Part shown: piece after piece, positions 13,075-24,392 of the stretch
Layout: the number at the start of each line of letters is the position of its first letter
Position numbering within the stretch: the first letter of the stretch is position 1
Assembly: GCA_963662155.1 (NCBI GenBank)
Contig: OY759267.1
Span: forward strand, 19,972,438 to 20,036,437
From: Lamellibrachia columna
Taxonomy: Eukaryota > Annelida > Polychaeta > Sabellida > Siboglinidae
DNA length: 64,000 bases
Reading direction: 5' to 3'
Position numbers and translations under genes: made by a program
The notes under the pieces: generated by a model
Databases searched by the model: none
What the model saw: the letters and a program-made list of their open reading frames with translations, nothing else
What the model was told of the DNA's origin: nothing

Positions 13075-13342
13075 ATGGAAAATAGCGCCGAAGAATGTAA
13101 CGCGCTATGTTCACAGTCACAGTCGGACATCGCCATGACATTTGCGCCCGCATCTGACGTACCGGTGGCAACAACGTCAGTTGAGGGCTCGGTGGTCGAC
13201 GCAGAAGATGCTGTCGACCCGACTCCACCAGATGAAAATGAACTGGCAGCACTATCTGACGAATCGATGCTTGGAGGAGACCAGGCAGTTATACACCTGC
13301 AAATCCAGCAGCAGGGAGAGGAAGATACTGGAAACGCAGATG
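13075..13342 (+). CDS. Zinc-finger gene, coding exon 1
   Basis: ATG at 13075 opens an acidic N-terminal segment (MENSAEECNALCSQSQSD...). The exon is called to end after GAT-G, which gives the phase-1 end needed by exon 2 and a Gly at the junction. The donor GTTATT is a poor match to consensus. The next in-phase GT (at about 13391) would add 16 codons. A cDNA would decide. Confidence 0.65.
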
Positions 13343-16300
13343 GTTATTATTATTGTTTCTATTTTTCGAAGTTGGGAATATACAATAGTACTGTAAAATC
13401 ATGGATAGATTTTACATGGTAAATGCACATCAGTGTGCTGCTCGCTTGATCGCAGTGTATCTGTACCTATCTTTCTTTCATCACCCTCACCCCAATATAA
13501 AAGTTAACACAAAATCACACAATAGTGCACTTATTTCCAGTGTCAATGAGGTCCACAAGTTGTTGTATGCTAACATCGTTTCACATATTTTTTTATTTCT
13601 GTCCGCTTCTAACTGTATTAGAAAAAGTTGAAACGCCCTTCAAAATGCACCATTTTGAAGTTAATGTTAAAACAATAAGGGCGCTCACCCTGTCCACCCC
13701 TGATGGGCACCCCACCACCTCACTTTACCCAGACCAAGGGAAACACTGTAGTGTACTCCGTGCTTGGTCGCAATGTACCTCAAACTTGGTCGCAACGTAC
13801 ATCTCGCATGGTTGCAATGTGCCTCTCGCTTGGTCACAATGTACCTCTTGCTTGGCCGCAGTGTACCTCTCGCTTGTTCGCAGTGTACCTCTCGCTTGTT
13901 TGCAGTGTACCTCTCACTTGGTCGCAATGTACCTCTCAAATTACTTCTCTGTTGGTCACAATGTAGCTCTTGCTTGGTCGGAGTGTACCGCTTGCTTGGT
14001 CACAGTGTACCTCTCCTTGGTCTCAATGTACCTCTCCTTGGTTGCAACGTAGCTCTCGCTTGGTCGCGATGTACCTCTCTGTTGGTCGCAATGTACCTCT
14101 CGTTTGTTTGCAGTGTAGCTCTCGCTTGGTCGCAATGTAGCTCTCGCTTGGTCGCAATGTAGCTCTCACTTGGTCGCAATGTAGCTCTCACTTGGTCGCA
14201 ATGTAGCTCTCACTTGGTCGTAATGTACCTCTCTGTTGGTCACATTATACCTCTTGCTTGGTCGCAATGTAGCTCTCACTTGGTCGCAGTGTACCTCTCT
14301 GTTGGTCACAGTGTACCTCTCTGTTGGTCGCAGTGTACCTCTCTGTTGGTCGCAGTGTACCTCTCTGTTGGTCGCAGTGTACCTCTCACTTGGTTATAAT
14401 GTACCTCTTTGTTGGTCACAGTGTACTGCTCATTTGGTTGAATGTACCTCTTGCTTGATCGCAGTGTACCTCTCTGTTGGTCACAGTGTACCTCTCTGTT
14501 GGTCACAGTGTACCTCTCTGTTGGTCACAGTGTACCTCTCTGTTGGTCACAGTGTACCTCTCTGTTGGTCGCAGTGTACCTCTCTGTTGGTCGCAGTGTA
14601 CCTCTCTGTTGGTCGCAGTGTACCTCTCTGTTGGTCGCAGTGTACCTCTCTGTTGGTCACAGTGTACCCCTCTGTTGGTCACAGTGTACCCCTCTGTTGG
14701 TCACAGTGTACCCCTCTGTTGGTCACAGTGTACCTCTCTGTTGGTCACAGTGTACCTCTCTGTTGGTCACAGTGTACCTCTCTGTTGGTCGCAGTGTACC
14801 TCTCTGTTGGTCGCAGTGTACCTCTCTGTTGGTCGCAGTGTACCTCTCTGTTGGTCGCAGTGTACCCCTCTGTTGGTCACAGTGTACCCCTCTGTTGGTC
14901 ACAGTGTACCTCTCTGTTGGTCACAGTGTACCTCTCTGTTGGTCACAGTGTACCCCTCTGTTGGTCACAGTGTACCCCTCTGTTGGTCACAGTGTACCCC
15001 TCTGTTGGTCACAGTGTACCCCTCTGTTGGTCACAGTGTACCCCTCTGTTGGTCACAGTGTACCTCTCTGTTGGTCACAGTGTACCTCTCTGTTGGTCAC
15101 AGTGTACCTCTCTGTTGGTCAGTGTTCCCCTCTGTTGGTCACAGTGTACCTCTCTGTTGGTCACAGTGTACCTATCTGTTGGTCACAGTGTACCCCTCTG
15201 TTGGTCACAGTGTACCTCTCTGTTGGTCACAGTGTACCTCTCTGTTGGTCACAGTGTACCCCTCTGTTGGTCACAGTGTACCTCTCTGTTGGTCACAGTG
15301 TACCTCTCTGTTGGTCACAGTGTACCTCTCTGTTGGTCACAGTGTACCCCTCTGTTGGTCAGTGTACCCCTCTGTTGGTCACAGTGTACCTCTCTTTTGG
15401 TCACAGTGTACCTCTCTGTTGGTCGCAGTGTACCTCTCGCATGTTCATGCCATTTGCTTGGTTGCAATCAAAATTACCAATATTTAGTTTTTCAAGAAAA
15501 ATAACTGGACTGGAATCAGTTAACCCTAATTTTAAACACGTCATTGTTGTACCATGAAACCATATTGCATGTAACTCATTTTGCAGGTGACGTCTCTGGC
15601 CACGTGTTCCTCATCTACCAAGACATTCACACCTGTGGCACCTGCAGCAAACACTTCCTCGACATCGTTGATTTTATTATCCACAAAAGTCTGCGTAAGT
15701 CCCTTGATACATCTACCTGCCTAATTTTAATGTCTTTCAGACCTTGCACATCCTATGGATTTCCATATGGATTTTTGGGTTTGGGGAAGAATACGTCCAT
15801 ATACAGGTATGACATTGAATGACAAACTTATATAGCAGTCGAAGAGCAAGTATTTCTCCTAAATACTTTGATGCTAGGCAGATTTCCGAATAAAGCTAGC
15901 AGTGTTTGCATGATGGATATATTTCATGGCCTGATAGATGGCTTTATTCAGAATTTCAAATAAAAAGTACATATTTCAAGCCCAAAAATGTAGCAGTTCT
16001 GATGCTATGGAAGTGAACCAGTGGTCTTCACATCTCAACTGTTTAACGCGGCACTCAGTGCCATCTGCTGGATGGAACCACATGTACAATAATGTTTTCG
16101 TCATCTGCTAGGGGGCACCACTTATAATAGTGTGTTGATAATGGTTAGTGCTGCAGTAATATGTGCCACCTGCAAAGTATGAATTCAACACACTAGTAAT
16201 GTTTGGTTTGAACAGTAGTTGTGTCTTCCTTGGTACTTCAGCCCTGAGCATCACCACATCAGTGGCAACCTGCAACATAAGAAATAATAAGATAATATTA

Positions 16301-18306
16301 ATGAAAACTGATGACATGGCTTTTAAATAATTAAAATGCCATTTGTTAATTTGCTTTCAATTGTGTGTCCCATAATGAAGGAAGAAAAAACTAATTCATT
16401 GACACAACTCTCTCTCTCTTTGGTTTGTGTAGACACAGTAGGGGAACAAGGTTACAAGTGTGAGCTGTGCAAGATGCTGTTTGCGGAGCAGAGGCTGCTG
16501 GGATTGCACTACCAACGCAGTCACCACATCAGACTTGTCAACGATGCAGAAATGTGTGCTGACAGCAAAGATGACAGTGGCTCTGGCAGTGGTCACGGGA
16601 CCAATGGTGAAGCCACAACAGTAATTAGCGATGATGAAGACGTTTGCTCAAATGTGTCACCAGATGGCAACATGCAGTCAATCGAAGAGATGTGCACTGA
16701 CACAAAGCCGATGGATGTGACTGCAGCAACGTGCTCTGACACGGACATGGATGCATCGCATGACTTTGTCGATCAGGTCGACATGGATGTGGTAAAGGGC
16801 GATGCCGAGGTGAACAGCCCGGCTCTGTTGATAAGGGAGATTCCAGCATGTGATGCGAAGCTCATGTTGCCAATCAGTGTTAAAGCTGACACTAGGTTGA
16901 TGTGCGAGAATCAGTTCGGTTTTAGTGACGAGGAACGAAAGATGACAGACGATGATGTTGTCAAAGACCAACTATGCAATGACACAATAGCAACACCTGT
17001 TGATGTACATCCGCTCGCTGAATCAGACACTGGCAAGATGCAGGTAAAGGCCGATGCGGGCATGACATGCATTCGACGTGGCCGTCGTCGCAGCAGCATG
17101 CGAGATGACGCGACGGCTCGGGTCAACACCGACTTCAACTTTGTGCTGCTCACCGAGTCGATCAAGGGTAACGCTTTCTCGTACGGGCGAACTTGGTGCA
17201 AGTGCCTGCACTGCGACTACAAGACCCGCAGCAAGAACCTACTGATAAGTCACATGACCAGCAAGCATCGTGACCTCCTCGAACTTCATGCTAGTCTCAC
17301 GGTAGATGACAGCAGTTGGAACACGGAGGTGCCTCAGACGAGTCGCAAACGTGTGATGCGGATGTCTGCATACGATGCACTATGTAGCAATAACTATCAT
17401 GGTAAGCACCTGCGGCGTCCACGCAAGCTTGAGAAACAGGACATGCCCGGGGTGTATCCGTGCCATGTGTGTGGCAAGATGTTCAGTCGCCTGCGCTACC
17501 TGCGCAAGCATTCGGAGACACACCGCACCGAGCGCCACTTTGTCTGTGATGTGTGTGGGAAGTCGTTCAAGTCGCGCACATATCTGACCGTGCACAAACG
17601 CGTGCACCGCGAGAAACTGTTTCGCTGCAACCAGTGCGAGTTCACGTCGCGCATCAATGCAGCGATCCATGCGCATCGCCAGGTGCACAGTCAAGGCAGT
17701 GTGCTGTGCGACACGTGCGGCTACGCGTACACCGACAAGGCGACGTTGAACAAGCACAAGCGTGTGCATGACCTAACGAGGCCGTATGCGTGCAATTTCC
17801 CTGGGTGCACATGGCGCTTCAAAACCGAGACAATGTGTCGCGCGCACATCCGCGCACACACGACCGAGGGCAAGTTCAAGTGTTCGTTCTGCGGCTACGT
17901 GTTCCGCCACAAACACCACCTTCAGAGACATGAGAGCAACATGCATGGCATCAAGCACACAAAATCACGCAGTCACAACACACACAAGCCACCTGGTGGT
18001 GACCTAGAGAACAACAGTGAGCAGGATGACGACATCAACCTTGTGATCAATGCCAACATGCAGGGAACGGGCATCGAACTGAGCATTGATCAGGCTGCCG
18101 CATCGCTAAGTCACAATCACCAGCACCTGGTGGTGACAACTGATACTAACGGGACGCCGATAACGTACGAGGCGGGTGATATCGCCGCATTGATACACTT
18201 GATGCCGTCGCATGATGATGCTAATGGTGTTGATACGGACGAATGCAGGACCATCCTAATGTCGCATTCCAGTGAGGTGACATCTAGCGTCTTTCCGCAA
18301 GACTAA
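13075..18306 (+). CDS. C2H2 zinc-finger protein, 3 coding exons (about 749 aa)
   Basis: Probable nuclear DNA-binding regulator. Exons join as 13075-13342, 15587-15694 and 16433-18306; phases agree (1, then 1) and the sum is 750 codons with a TAA stop. Residues 1-89 are acidic and Ser/Pro-rich. Exon 2 holds an N-terminal finger beginning DIHTCGTC. The last exon has two fingers split by a long acidic linker, then six near-contiguous fingers (YPCHVC, FVCDVC, FRCNQC, VLCDTC, YACNFPGC, FKCSFC), the seventh overall with a CX4C spacing. A Ser/Asn/His-rich tail follows. The N-terminal 'DIHxCGxC' finger and overall size recall ZFP64 and E4F1, but I cannot assign orthology. The exon 1 donor (G|GTTATT) is weak, so that boundary is the least certain part. 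Intron 1 holds a 1.7-kb minisatellite. Confidence 0.88.
13746..15440. repeat. 22-bp minisatellite, about 77 copies, in intron 1 of the zinc-finger gene
   Basis: Core unit CTCTGTTGGTCACAGTGTAC plus two bases. The first 0.7 kb is a diverged CTTGGTCGCAATGTA-type zone; from about 14460 units are nearly identical. Since 22 is not divisible by 3 and the unit has no stop in any forward frame, all three forward frames stay open and give the same 22-residue peptide; long ORFs here (to 422 codons) are not genes. Confidence 0.97.
15587..15694 (+). CDS. Zinc-finger gene, coding exon 2 (N-terminal finger)
   Basis: Acceptor TTTTGCAG and donor GTAAGT flank 108 nt, in phase 1 at both ends. It encodes DVSGHVFLIYQDIHTCGTC followed by SKHFLDIVDFIIHKSL. 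This is a C2H2 finger whose final His is supplied by the codon split across the next junction (C + AC). Confidence 0.9.
16057..16117. promoter_or_regulatory. Pair of CTCF-like motifs in zinc-finger gene intron 2
   Basis: Minus-strand CCAGCAGATGGCACTG (16057-16072) fits the bilaterian CTCF core CCASYAGRKGGCRS. A plus-strand CTGCTAGGGGGCACC (from about 16105) fits at about 12 of 14 positions. The motifs are in opposite orientation, roughly 35 bp apart. Binding is inference. Confidence 0.4.
16433..18306 (+). CDS. Zinc-finger gene, terminal coding exon (eight C2H2 fingers)
   Basis: A pyrimidine-rich tract (CTCTCTCTCTTTGG...) and GTGTAG precede the exon; 1,874 nt run to TAA at 18304-18306. The earlier open frame back to 16336 is intron. 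Fingers start at YKCELC and CKCLHC, then after an acidic and basic linker come six more from YPCHVC to FKCSFC ending NMHG. The tail contains a TPITYEAGDIAALIHLM segment. Codon use is GC-richer than the flanking DNA, as expected for a constrained exon. Confidence 0.93.
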
Positions 18307-19027
18307 CAATTCCACTGACATGTTGAGGGGTGACTTGAAAAGTGTTTGCACATTTACAGCTGTTAGATCAACAGCTGCTACTGATATGAAGCTATTTGAG
18401 CGAAGTGGGCGTGATTACTGAGAACATACGTATTTAAAAAAACAAAGTTAAAAACATCATTTGTATTTAAAGTCCATGCTGGAAAAGTTGCACAACTTTC
18501 ATGGTTTGGAACTGAACATTCGATGGCTTGGTATGTTTGAAACAATGTCTTGTCTTGGATTATGAAGCACAATCATGTTACTGGCCAGTACGGATGGAAG
18601 GTAGAGACAGTTGTGAGAGCTTTGACATGGTGTCTGCCTTGCTGCATGTGACATTGTCTAAAGGCTGTTAAAGTGGAACTGTGATGGCTGCAAGCTGTAT
18701 TCAGTGCTTGTGACACAGTTGCTATGTTTACAGTCTGAAAGCCTTTGTACGTATGGATATTGGTTAAGTAAATGGATTGCCTATGTCCGACTTGAGCACC
18801 TTAAATACTTTGTATGCTTTCGTTCCATGTGGCAGCATTGTCACTCATCATATGACTTAAATATTATTATATCAGGGTTCTGCCAATGGTGGTTGGCACT
18901 GGTCAGCCCTGACCACCATTACAAATATGCCTCCAGGACTTGATTAAGTCCACCCACCATTCATTCTAGGCCTACTTTTGCAAGGCTGGTCACAAGTTTC
19001 TTCAGTCACTGGCTTCCCTAGTGATTT
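18307..19027. other. Zinc-finger gene 3' flank
   Basis: Likely holds the 3' UTR; no AATAAA close to the stop was seen. No further gene recognised. Confidence 0.5.
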
Positions 19028-19105
19028 AACAAGATTTGCCATCCAAGCCAAAGGCCCAGATGGCAAGTGGACAAGGAAGCCATTGGCTTATGGAGAGTCC
19101 AACAG
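19028..19105 (-). mobile_element. LINE 3'-end relic
   Basis: On the minus strand this matches the 3' tail of the LINE fragment at 23705-24020 (shared CAGATGGCAAGTGGACAAGG, and CATTGGCTTAT) over its whole length with few differences. Only the tail is present. Confidence 0.7.
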
Positions 19106-19658
19106 TTCATCTACTTATAGCCGGCCCTCCTGAGATAGTGGTGCCCAGGTAACAACAATTGTAACCAATCAACTACACAAAGACATCATTATAAACTCCT
19201 ATGATTGACAAAGGCAGGTGACTTTAAATTAGGTCATGTTTCAGCACTTCACTGGTACTTTAACATCAACATTGTGAAGAATCCACTTGTACCAAATATA
19301 GGAAACAAGTTGTTTATATATATTTAGCAAATTGCAGTGTGACATTATAACTGAAATACATTGCCATGCTGGACATTTGAAAATTTGTATAATTTTATGA
19401 AATTATCATAAATTTAATACCGATAACAGCTTAGGGAATTTAATGAATAAATTATATATTTAATCATAGTTACTCCTAAATTTAATAAATCATAAATACA
19501 TTTATCATAAAGGAACTAAGGCACTTTTTATTTTAATAACTGTTTAAATGGCTATGTATACATATTTTTTATGTATGTATTGAAACACACAACACATTGT
19601 TTCCACCACTCGACAATTCCGGTACAAAACCATGTATATACACAAGTCTGTATATATA

Positions 19659-20650
19659 CAGTGGAATCTGCTTAACAGAATCGCAGATAACATAATCAGC
19701 TGTTTAGCAGAATCAAATATATTGGCTCAGACGGAATCATTCCCTATTCCTAATGCATTAAAATGCGCCACTTAAATGAAGCATTTAATAGTATCAAATT
19801 GCTCTGGCCTGAAGTGATTATGTTATGGTAACGCGATCCCCTGGATATTGCATTTCAGAGCGAAATAAAAATATTTCCGCGAATTCACAGTTTCGTTATA
19901 TTCGTATACTTACTTAATCCTCTTGGCCCCTTCAGGAGCATAGGGCGTCAACCATGTTTCTCCACTTCACTCTCTTCTGGGCTAGAGCTTTGGCCTCTTG
20001 CCAGGTGACCCCCACTTTATCAAGATCTTGTAGTGTGGAGCGTCTCCAGTTGATTTTTTTCCTTCCTTGTCTTCTCTTTCCATGTGGGTTATAGTCCAGT
20101 GCTTCTTTGGTTGTATTTGTTGGATCTTTTCTGAGTGTGTGGCCAATCCAGCTCCATTTTCTTCTCTTTTGATGAAGACTTGGAGTTGGTTGTTGAGAGA
20201 CTGAGTAGTTTTCCACGTTTCACAGCCATAGAGAAGAATTGGTTTAACGTTGGTGTTGAAAATGCGGATCTTAGTGTTTATGGATAGTTGGGAAGAGAGC
20301 CATACAGGGCGTAGGGTTCTGAAGGCATGGCGAGCTTTATTGATGCGTAGCTCCACATCTTTGTCAGCTCCACCATTTGTACTGATGTTGCTCCTGAGGT
20401 AGATGAAGTCTTGTACTTCCTCAACAGTACCACTTTCTAGTGAGATGGGTTCGGAGGATCTGCTGTTGACTTTATATTCGTATACTATAGTTATCCAACT
20501 TTCGATACGTGCACGTTGTCACAGTTAATAAATACGATATATACTGTAAAAACATGTTTTTGCAACAGCCCCACTATAATGTTTCCTTTGTTTATTTTGC
20601 TCTGAAATGCGATATCCAAGGGATCGCATTACCTTAAACGGAATTTACTG
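19659..20650. mobile_element. Candidate pogo/Tigger-like DNA element interrupted by a LINE
   Basis: Left end TA|CAGTGGAATCTGC, right end TTTACTG|TA, as for TA-duplicating elements. An inverted pair of GGTAAYGCGATCCC-type arms with GCATTTCAGAGC occurs at about 19838-19870 and 20590-20637. Without the nested LINE the element would be about 0.42 kb. Left and right arms are at unequal distances from the ends, so the assignment is tentative. Confidence 0.5.
19911..20471 (-). mobile_element. 5'-truncated LINE (RTE-like RT C-terminus) with 15-bp target duplication
   Basis: The minus strand encodes the end of a LINE reverse transcriptase: ELRINKARHAFRTLRPVW, KPILLYGCETWK, then after a frameshift KRRKWSWIGHTLRK and RRSTLQDLDKVGVTWQEAKA...DALCS. 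The identical flanks TTATATTCGTATACT (19896-19910 and 20472-20486) are a target-site duplication. It lies inside the DNA element 19659-20650. Confidence 0.9.
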
Positions 20651-20732
20651 TAATGAGTCCAAGAGCTACAGTGTACTGTTCATAGAAGGAATGTTTCAAA
20701 AAGAAAGTTTGCATATGTATAATATATATATA

Positions 20733-20824
20733 TAATTATTATGTGTATAATATATATATATATAATTATTATGTGTATAATATATATATATATAATTATT
20801 ATGTGTATAATATATGTATATAAT
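20733..20824. repeat. 30-bp AT-rich tandem repeat (3 copies)
   Basis: ATGTGTATAATATATATATA units start at 20741, 20771 and 20801; they run into the TG tract. Confidence 0.9.

Positions 20825-20826
<2 letters not shown>

Positions 20827-20894
<68 letters not shown>
20827..20894. repeat. (TG)n microsatellite
   Basis: About 34 TG units, directly followed by the TGGG array, which probably arose from it. Confidence 0.98.
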
Positions 20895-20895
<1 letters not shown>

Positions 20896-21092
20896 TGGGT
20901 GGGTGGGTGGGTGGGTGGGTGGGTGGGTGGGTGGGTGGGTGGGTGGGTGGGTGGGTGGGTGGGTGGGTGGGTGGGTGGGTGGGTGGGTGGGTGGGTGGGT
21001 GGGTGGGTGGGTGGGTGGGTGGGTGGGTGGGTGGGTGGGTGGGTGGGTGGGTGGGTGGGTGGGTGGGTGGGTGGGTGGGTGGGTGGGTGGGT
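20895..21092 (+). repeat. (TGGG)n array, about 49 units
   Basis: Uninterrupted G3T repeats on the plus strand, a strong G-quadruplex-forming composition. GGWVGGWV-type ORFs here are artefacts. Confidence 0.98.
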
Positions 21093-22760
21093 AATTATAT
21101 TGTCAGATCAAGGCCTGAAAGATGAAGGCCTGAAATACATTCGTCAGTTTGTTAAACAGGTAGTGTATGTTAAACAATGCAACCACAATAGTGCATCAAG
21201 AACTATCTCAACATAAACAATAGTGCATCAAGCACTATCTCAGCATAAACAACTTCAAACATAAACTGGAGAACTGTGCGACGAGGGTTCAGTAATTGAC
21301 ACTAAGGGCCTATCAAAACATTTGAGAGCAACATATGTTTTTGTTTGGAGGTCTTCCATTAATGTTGTCACAGGTTCCATGCTATTGTCCGAATGACGAC
21401 TAATTGTCTCTGCCCGTACTGCACTTGGGGTCTGTGCTACAAGATTTATGTTCACTTCGGGCGCTGTATACGCATTAACTCTGGCTTTGTGAGAAAAGAT
21501 GTCAACAACATCACTGGACCGTCAGCGCTCTACTGACTGTTAAGACTTAACTCAGGTTAGTTATTTCAACAACTCTTTCAAAATCCTCCGTGAAAATTCA
21601 TGCGTTACATACCTTTAAAACTCGGAGAGACATTGTAAGTTATAACGTTCATGCTTACCATAGCGCCATCTACTGGGTTGTTTTATACTAGTTTTATGCA
21701 TCAAAATAAATTAAATGCATACTGCAGGTTCTCCTGTTTTTTGGTGGGAGGCTCCCACTTCTTTACCTCAACTTTTAATTATATGCATGGATTTTCCCTC
21801 CTATCCTCCTTCTGACGTAGAATGAGGGTGTCTACCCCAGAAAAACATAAACGTAGAGCCAAGAAATGCATTCAGAATGAATTTCTAAGGTTTAATTTCT
21901 GACTTTGTGCAGGGGGCACATCACAAGTTTACATATTACAACATTTAACAAAATTAAACAACTCCAAGAGGCCCCAAAACTGCAGTGGCAGTACATATGT
22001 TTGTTGGAGGGGCATGGCAACTAACCCCATAAATACGCCTATTCAAATGAGTTAAGACACGTATTATTTTACGTGTACGTTATGGCTCGATCAGCATGGC
22101 CAGTTCATGCCAGACAAACATAAATTGTAAACTGTAACTGCAAACAAAACACTTTTTTCCTCGAACATGTTACAAATGAATGGGCCATTAGTTTACTAAA
22201 GCTGCGATACCATGCAACAACAAACTCGACGTCGTAGGACGAAACATCTGGCTTTCAGCAGAGCCGCTACTTTTAGGAGTCAGACCACAGTTGAAAATTG
22301 CATTGGTGGCCATGTTAACGTTTTGTTAGATTATAAGAAAACGTGACCACTAACAATTCTGAAACTTTTTCACAGCATCTGCCATCATCTCATTGACATG
22401 CTGACCAAGTTTTATCATAATCACATACCTCCAGCTCTTTTAAAACGCCCCGACGTGCGATGCCCATCAATTTTGACAAAAATAGCCTTGTATTCATGCG
22501 CCCACGTGGCCCATAGCAGAAAAATTCCCATAAATCCCTCCGCCTTTTAAACTCTCAAAAAAATGCACCATTTCACAGCCAATAGCTTCTACAAACAAAC
22601 CTGTGAATATGCCTGCTCAATTGCACTTATGTCACATCATATGAATTCTTTAAATTCACATATCGCAATTTAATACGCCCTACATTCGTGTCAAACAATA
22701 AACAGGAAGGTCAACTGTGGTCTTACCCCTTTAGACAGACCGGTGAGTGTTTGTGGAGGC
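21093..22760. other. Non-coding DNA with one CTCF-like site
   Basis: A minus-strand CCAGTAGATGGCGCTA at 21661-21676 is a very good CTCF-type match. No gene recognised. Confidence 0.4.
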
Positions 22761-22767
22761 CGCACCA

Positions 22768-22853
22768 GCTACCACGCATGACCGTGAGACTACCACGCAT
22801 GACCGTGAGACTACCACGCATGACCGTGAGACTACCACGCATGAACGTGAGAC
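22768..22853. repeat. 21-bp tandem repeat, 4 copies
   Basis: Unit TACCACGCATGACCGTGAGA plus C; open in one frame by chance. Confidence 0.9.
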
Positions 22854-23044
22854 TCGCGCATTTGGTTTCCAGCTCACACTCTCACACAACTAACAGTACA
22901 TATCACACATATATCGTACCCATGTCTCCCTGCCAGACAGATCTTGATAACGTTATGGGCATGGTTGACGCGTGTTACATATGCGGCTCTCGCGCCTCGT
23001 TTGTACATTACCCGTCTAACCAGCAATAGACCGCCCAATGACAA

Positions 23045-23420
23045 TTGAGCCAACAAATGACTTGAGAAAATGACTCCGTCCGTCCATAGACATGGACTAA
23101 GAGTAAGTCTGGAGAAGACGGAGGGGCTTTGCCTTTGGGACGGGCAGTAGAACATAGATAAAATAAAGTTGGAAGGGAAGAAACTGAAACGAGACAGCTT
23201 TGTATTTCTGGGTGGAGCGGTTTGCGGGGACGGCGGCACGGGGGCGGCGGCACGGGGACGGAACTTCGCAGGAGAATGCAAACTGTGGCGAATGCGTGGA
23301 GGAAAGTGGAAGGGGTGATGGGAAACAATATATCTCGGTAGCTAAAGGGAATAGTGCTTAGCTCATGTGTAACGCCAGCCTACCTATGATGAGTGAGAAG
23401 AATTGCGAGATTGAATTGCG
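23045..23420 (+). mobile_element. LINE reverse-transcriptase fragment
   Basis: With frameshifts the plus strand reads HGLRVSLEKTEGLCL, LEGKKLKRDSFVFLGGAVCG and a remnant of the AWRKVEGVM region. This is the post-catalytic part of a common invertebrate LINE RT ('GLRVSLEKTE..FVYLGG'). The fragment at 51510-51845 looks like the next part of the same family. Confidence 0.75.
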
Positions 23421-23704
23421 GAATTGAGGACGGACGGGGTCTCCGTCTCCCCCACCCCCACTCCATTTCCCACTTTGCTTTGTCCACGGCTCTCCTAGCC
23501 GCCTTCTTCTTCTGTCAGTACAGATGATGTTGTATTCGGTTGTTCCTCACTCTATTTGATCACTGAATTCTATCATTTTACATATTTCTATCTTTTCTCC
23601 GATTGTTCCGGCCATTATAGTTACGAAAGCGGCTTATTACAATGTGGAGGGGGGAGACGGCGAGCCCGCCCGCACGCACGCACGCACCGCATTTCCGCTT
23701 ATTA

Positions 23705-24020
23705 CAATGTGGTTTGACAACACGAGAGACCAGGAGACTAAGAGGAGACCAAATAGAAGTGTTTAAAATAGTGAACGCAGTGTAGGTTGGACATGAGAAA
23801 GTACTCTTTCTCACAGAGGGTGATAAATGAATGGAACAAACTGCCAAATGATTGTGTTAATGCTAGTAGTGTGAATATGTTTAAAAATAGAATTGACAGA
23901 TATCTGATAAGGGCGGGCTACACATAGATGAGAAAATTGTTGGACTCTCGATAAGCCAATGTCTTCCTTGTCCACTTGCCATCTGGAACTTGTTGTTTGG
24001 GATGGCAATCTTGTTAAATC
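23705..24020 (+). mobile_element. CR1/L2-like LINE C-terminus and 3' tail
   Basis: Plus strand reads ETKRRPNRS, then LSHRVINEWNKLPNDCVNAS and SVNMFKNRIDRYL. This is the typical last part of CR1/L2-type RT ORFs ('FFSxRVxxxWNxLPxxVVxAxSVNxFKxxLD'). The 3' tail also occurs alone at 19028-19105. Confidence 0.85.
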
Positions 24021-24392
24021 TTGTCTTGTTAAATTATATCACCCATATTTCTCGACACAATTTGGCAGCTCCGCCATCGCACAGTTCCACTTAATCCCTG
24101 ATGTAATTCAGAGTAAACACGTGTGTGCATCAATACATGGATGCAGCATATACTTGTAAACGTACATTGATAGGCATGCACTGCGTTTTTTGATAGCTGG
24201 ATGCAGCTTTTTGACTACACGTGTTCAGCATGTCAATGAGATAATTGCAATGGCTGTGAAGAATTTTCATAATGTGTGACGACCCAATTTTCTTGTTTAA
24301 ACAGAAAAACAATATTAGCATGATGACCAGTAATGCAAGAACTGTAGCCTGATCTCTGCGTCGCTGTCGTTGTTAAATTTCCGACCTCGGCA

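Noticed and set aside
14236..15557. Three overlapping ORFs of 336-422 codons
   Set aside because: They read the 22-bp minisatellite in three frames with the same 22-residue peptide; no coding constraint.
20741..21216. GGWVGGWV and CVCVCV ORFs
   Set aside because: Simple-sequence translation of TGGG and TG tracts.
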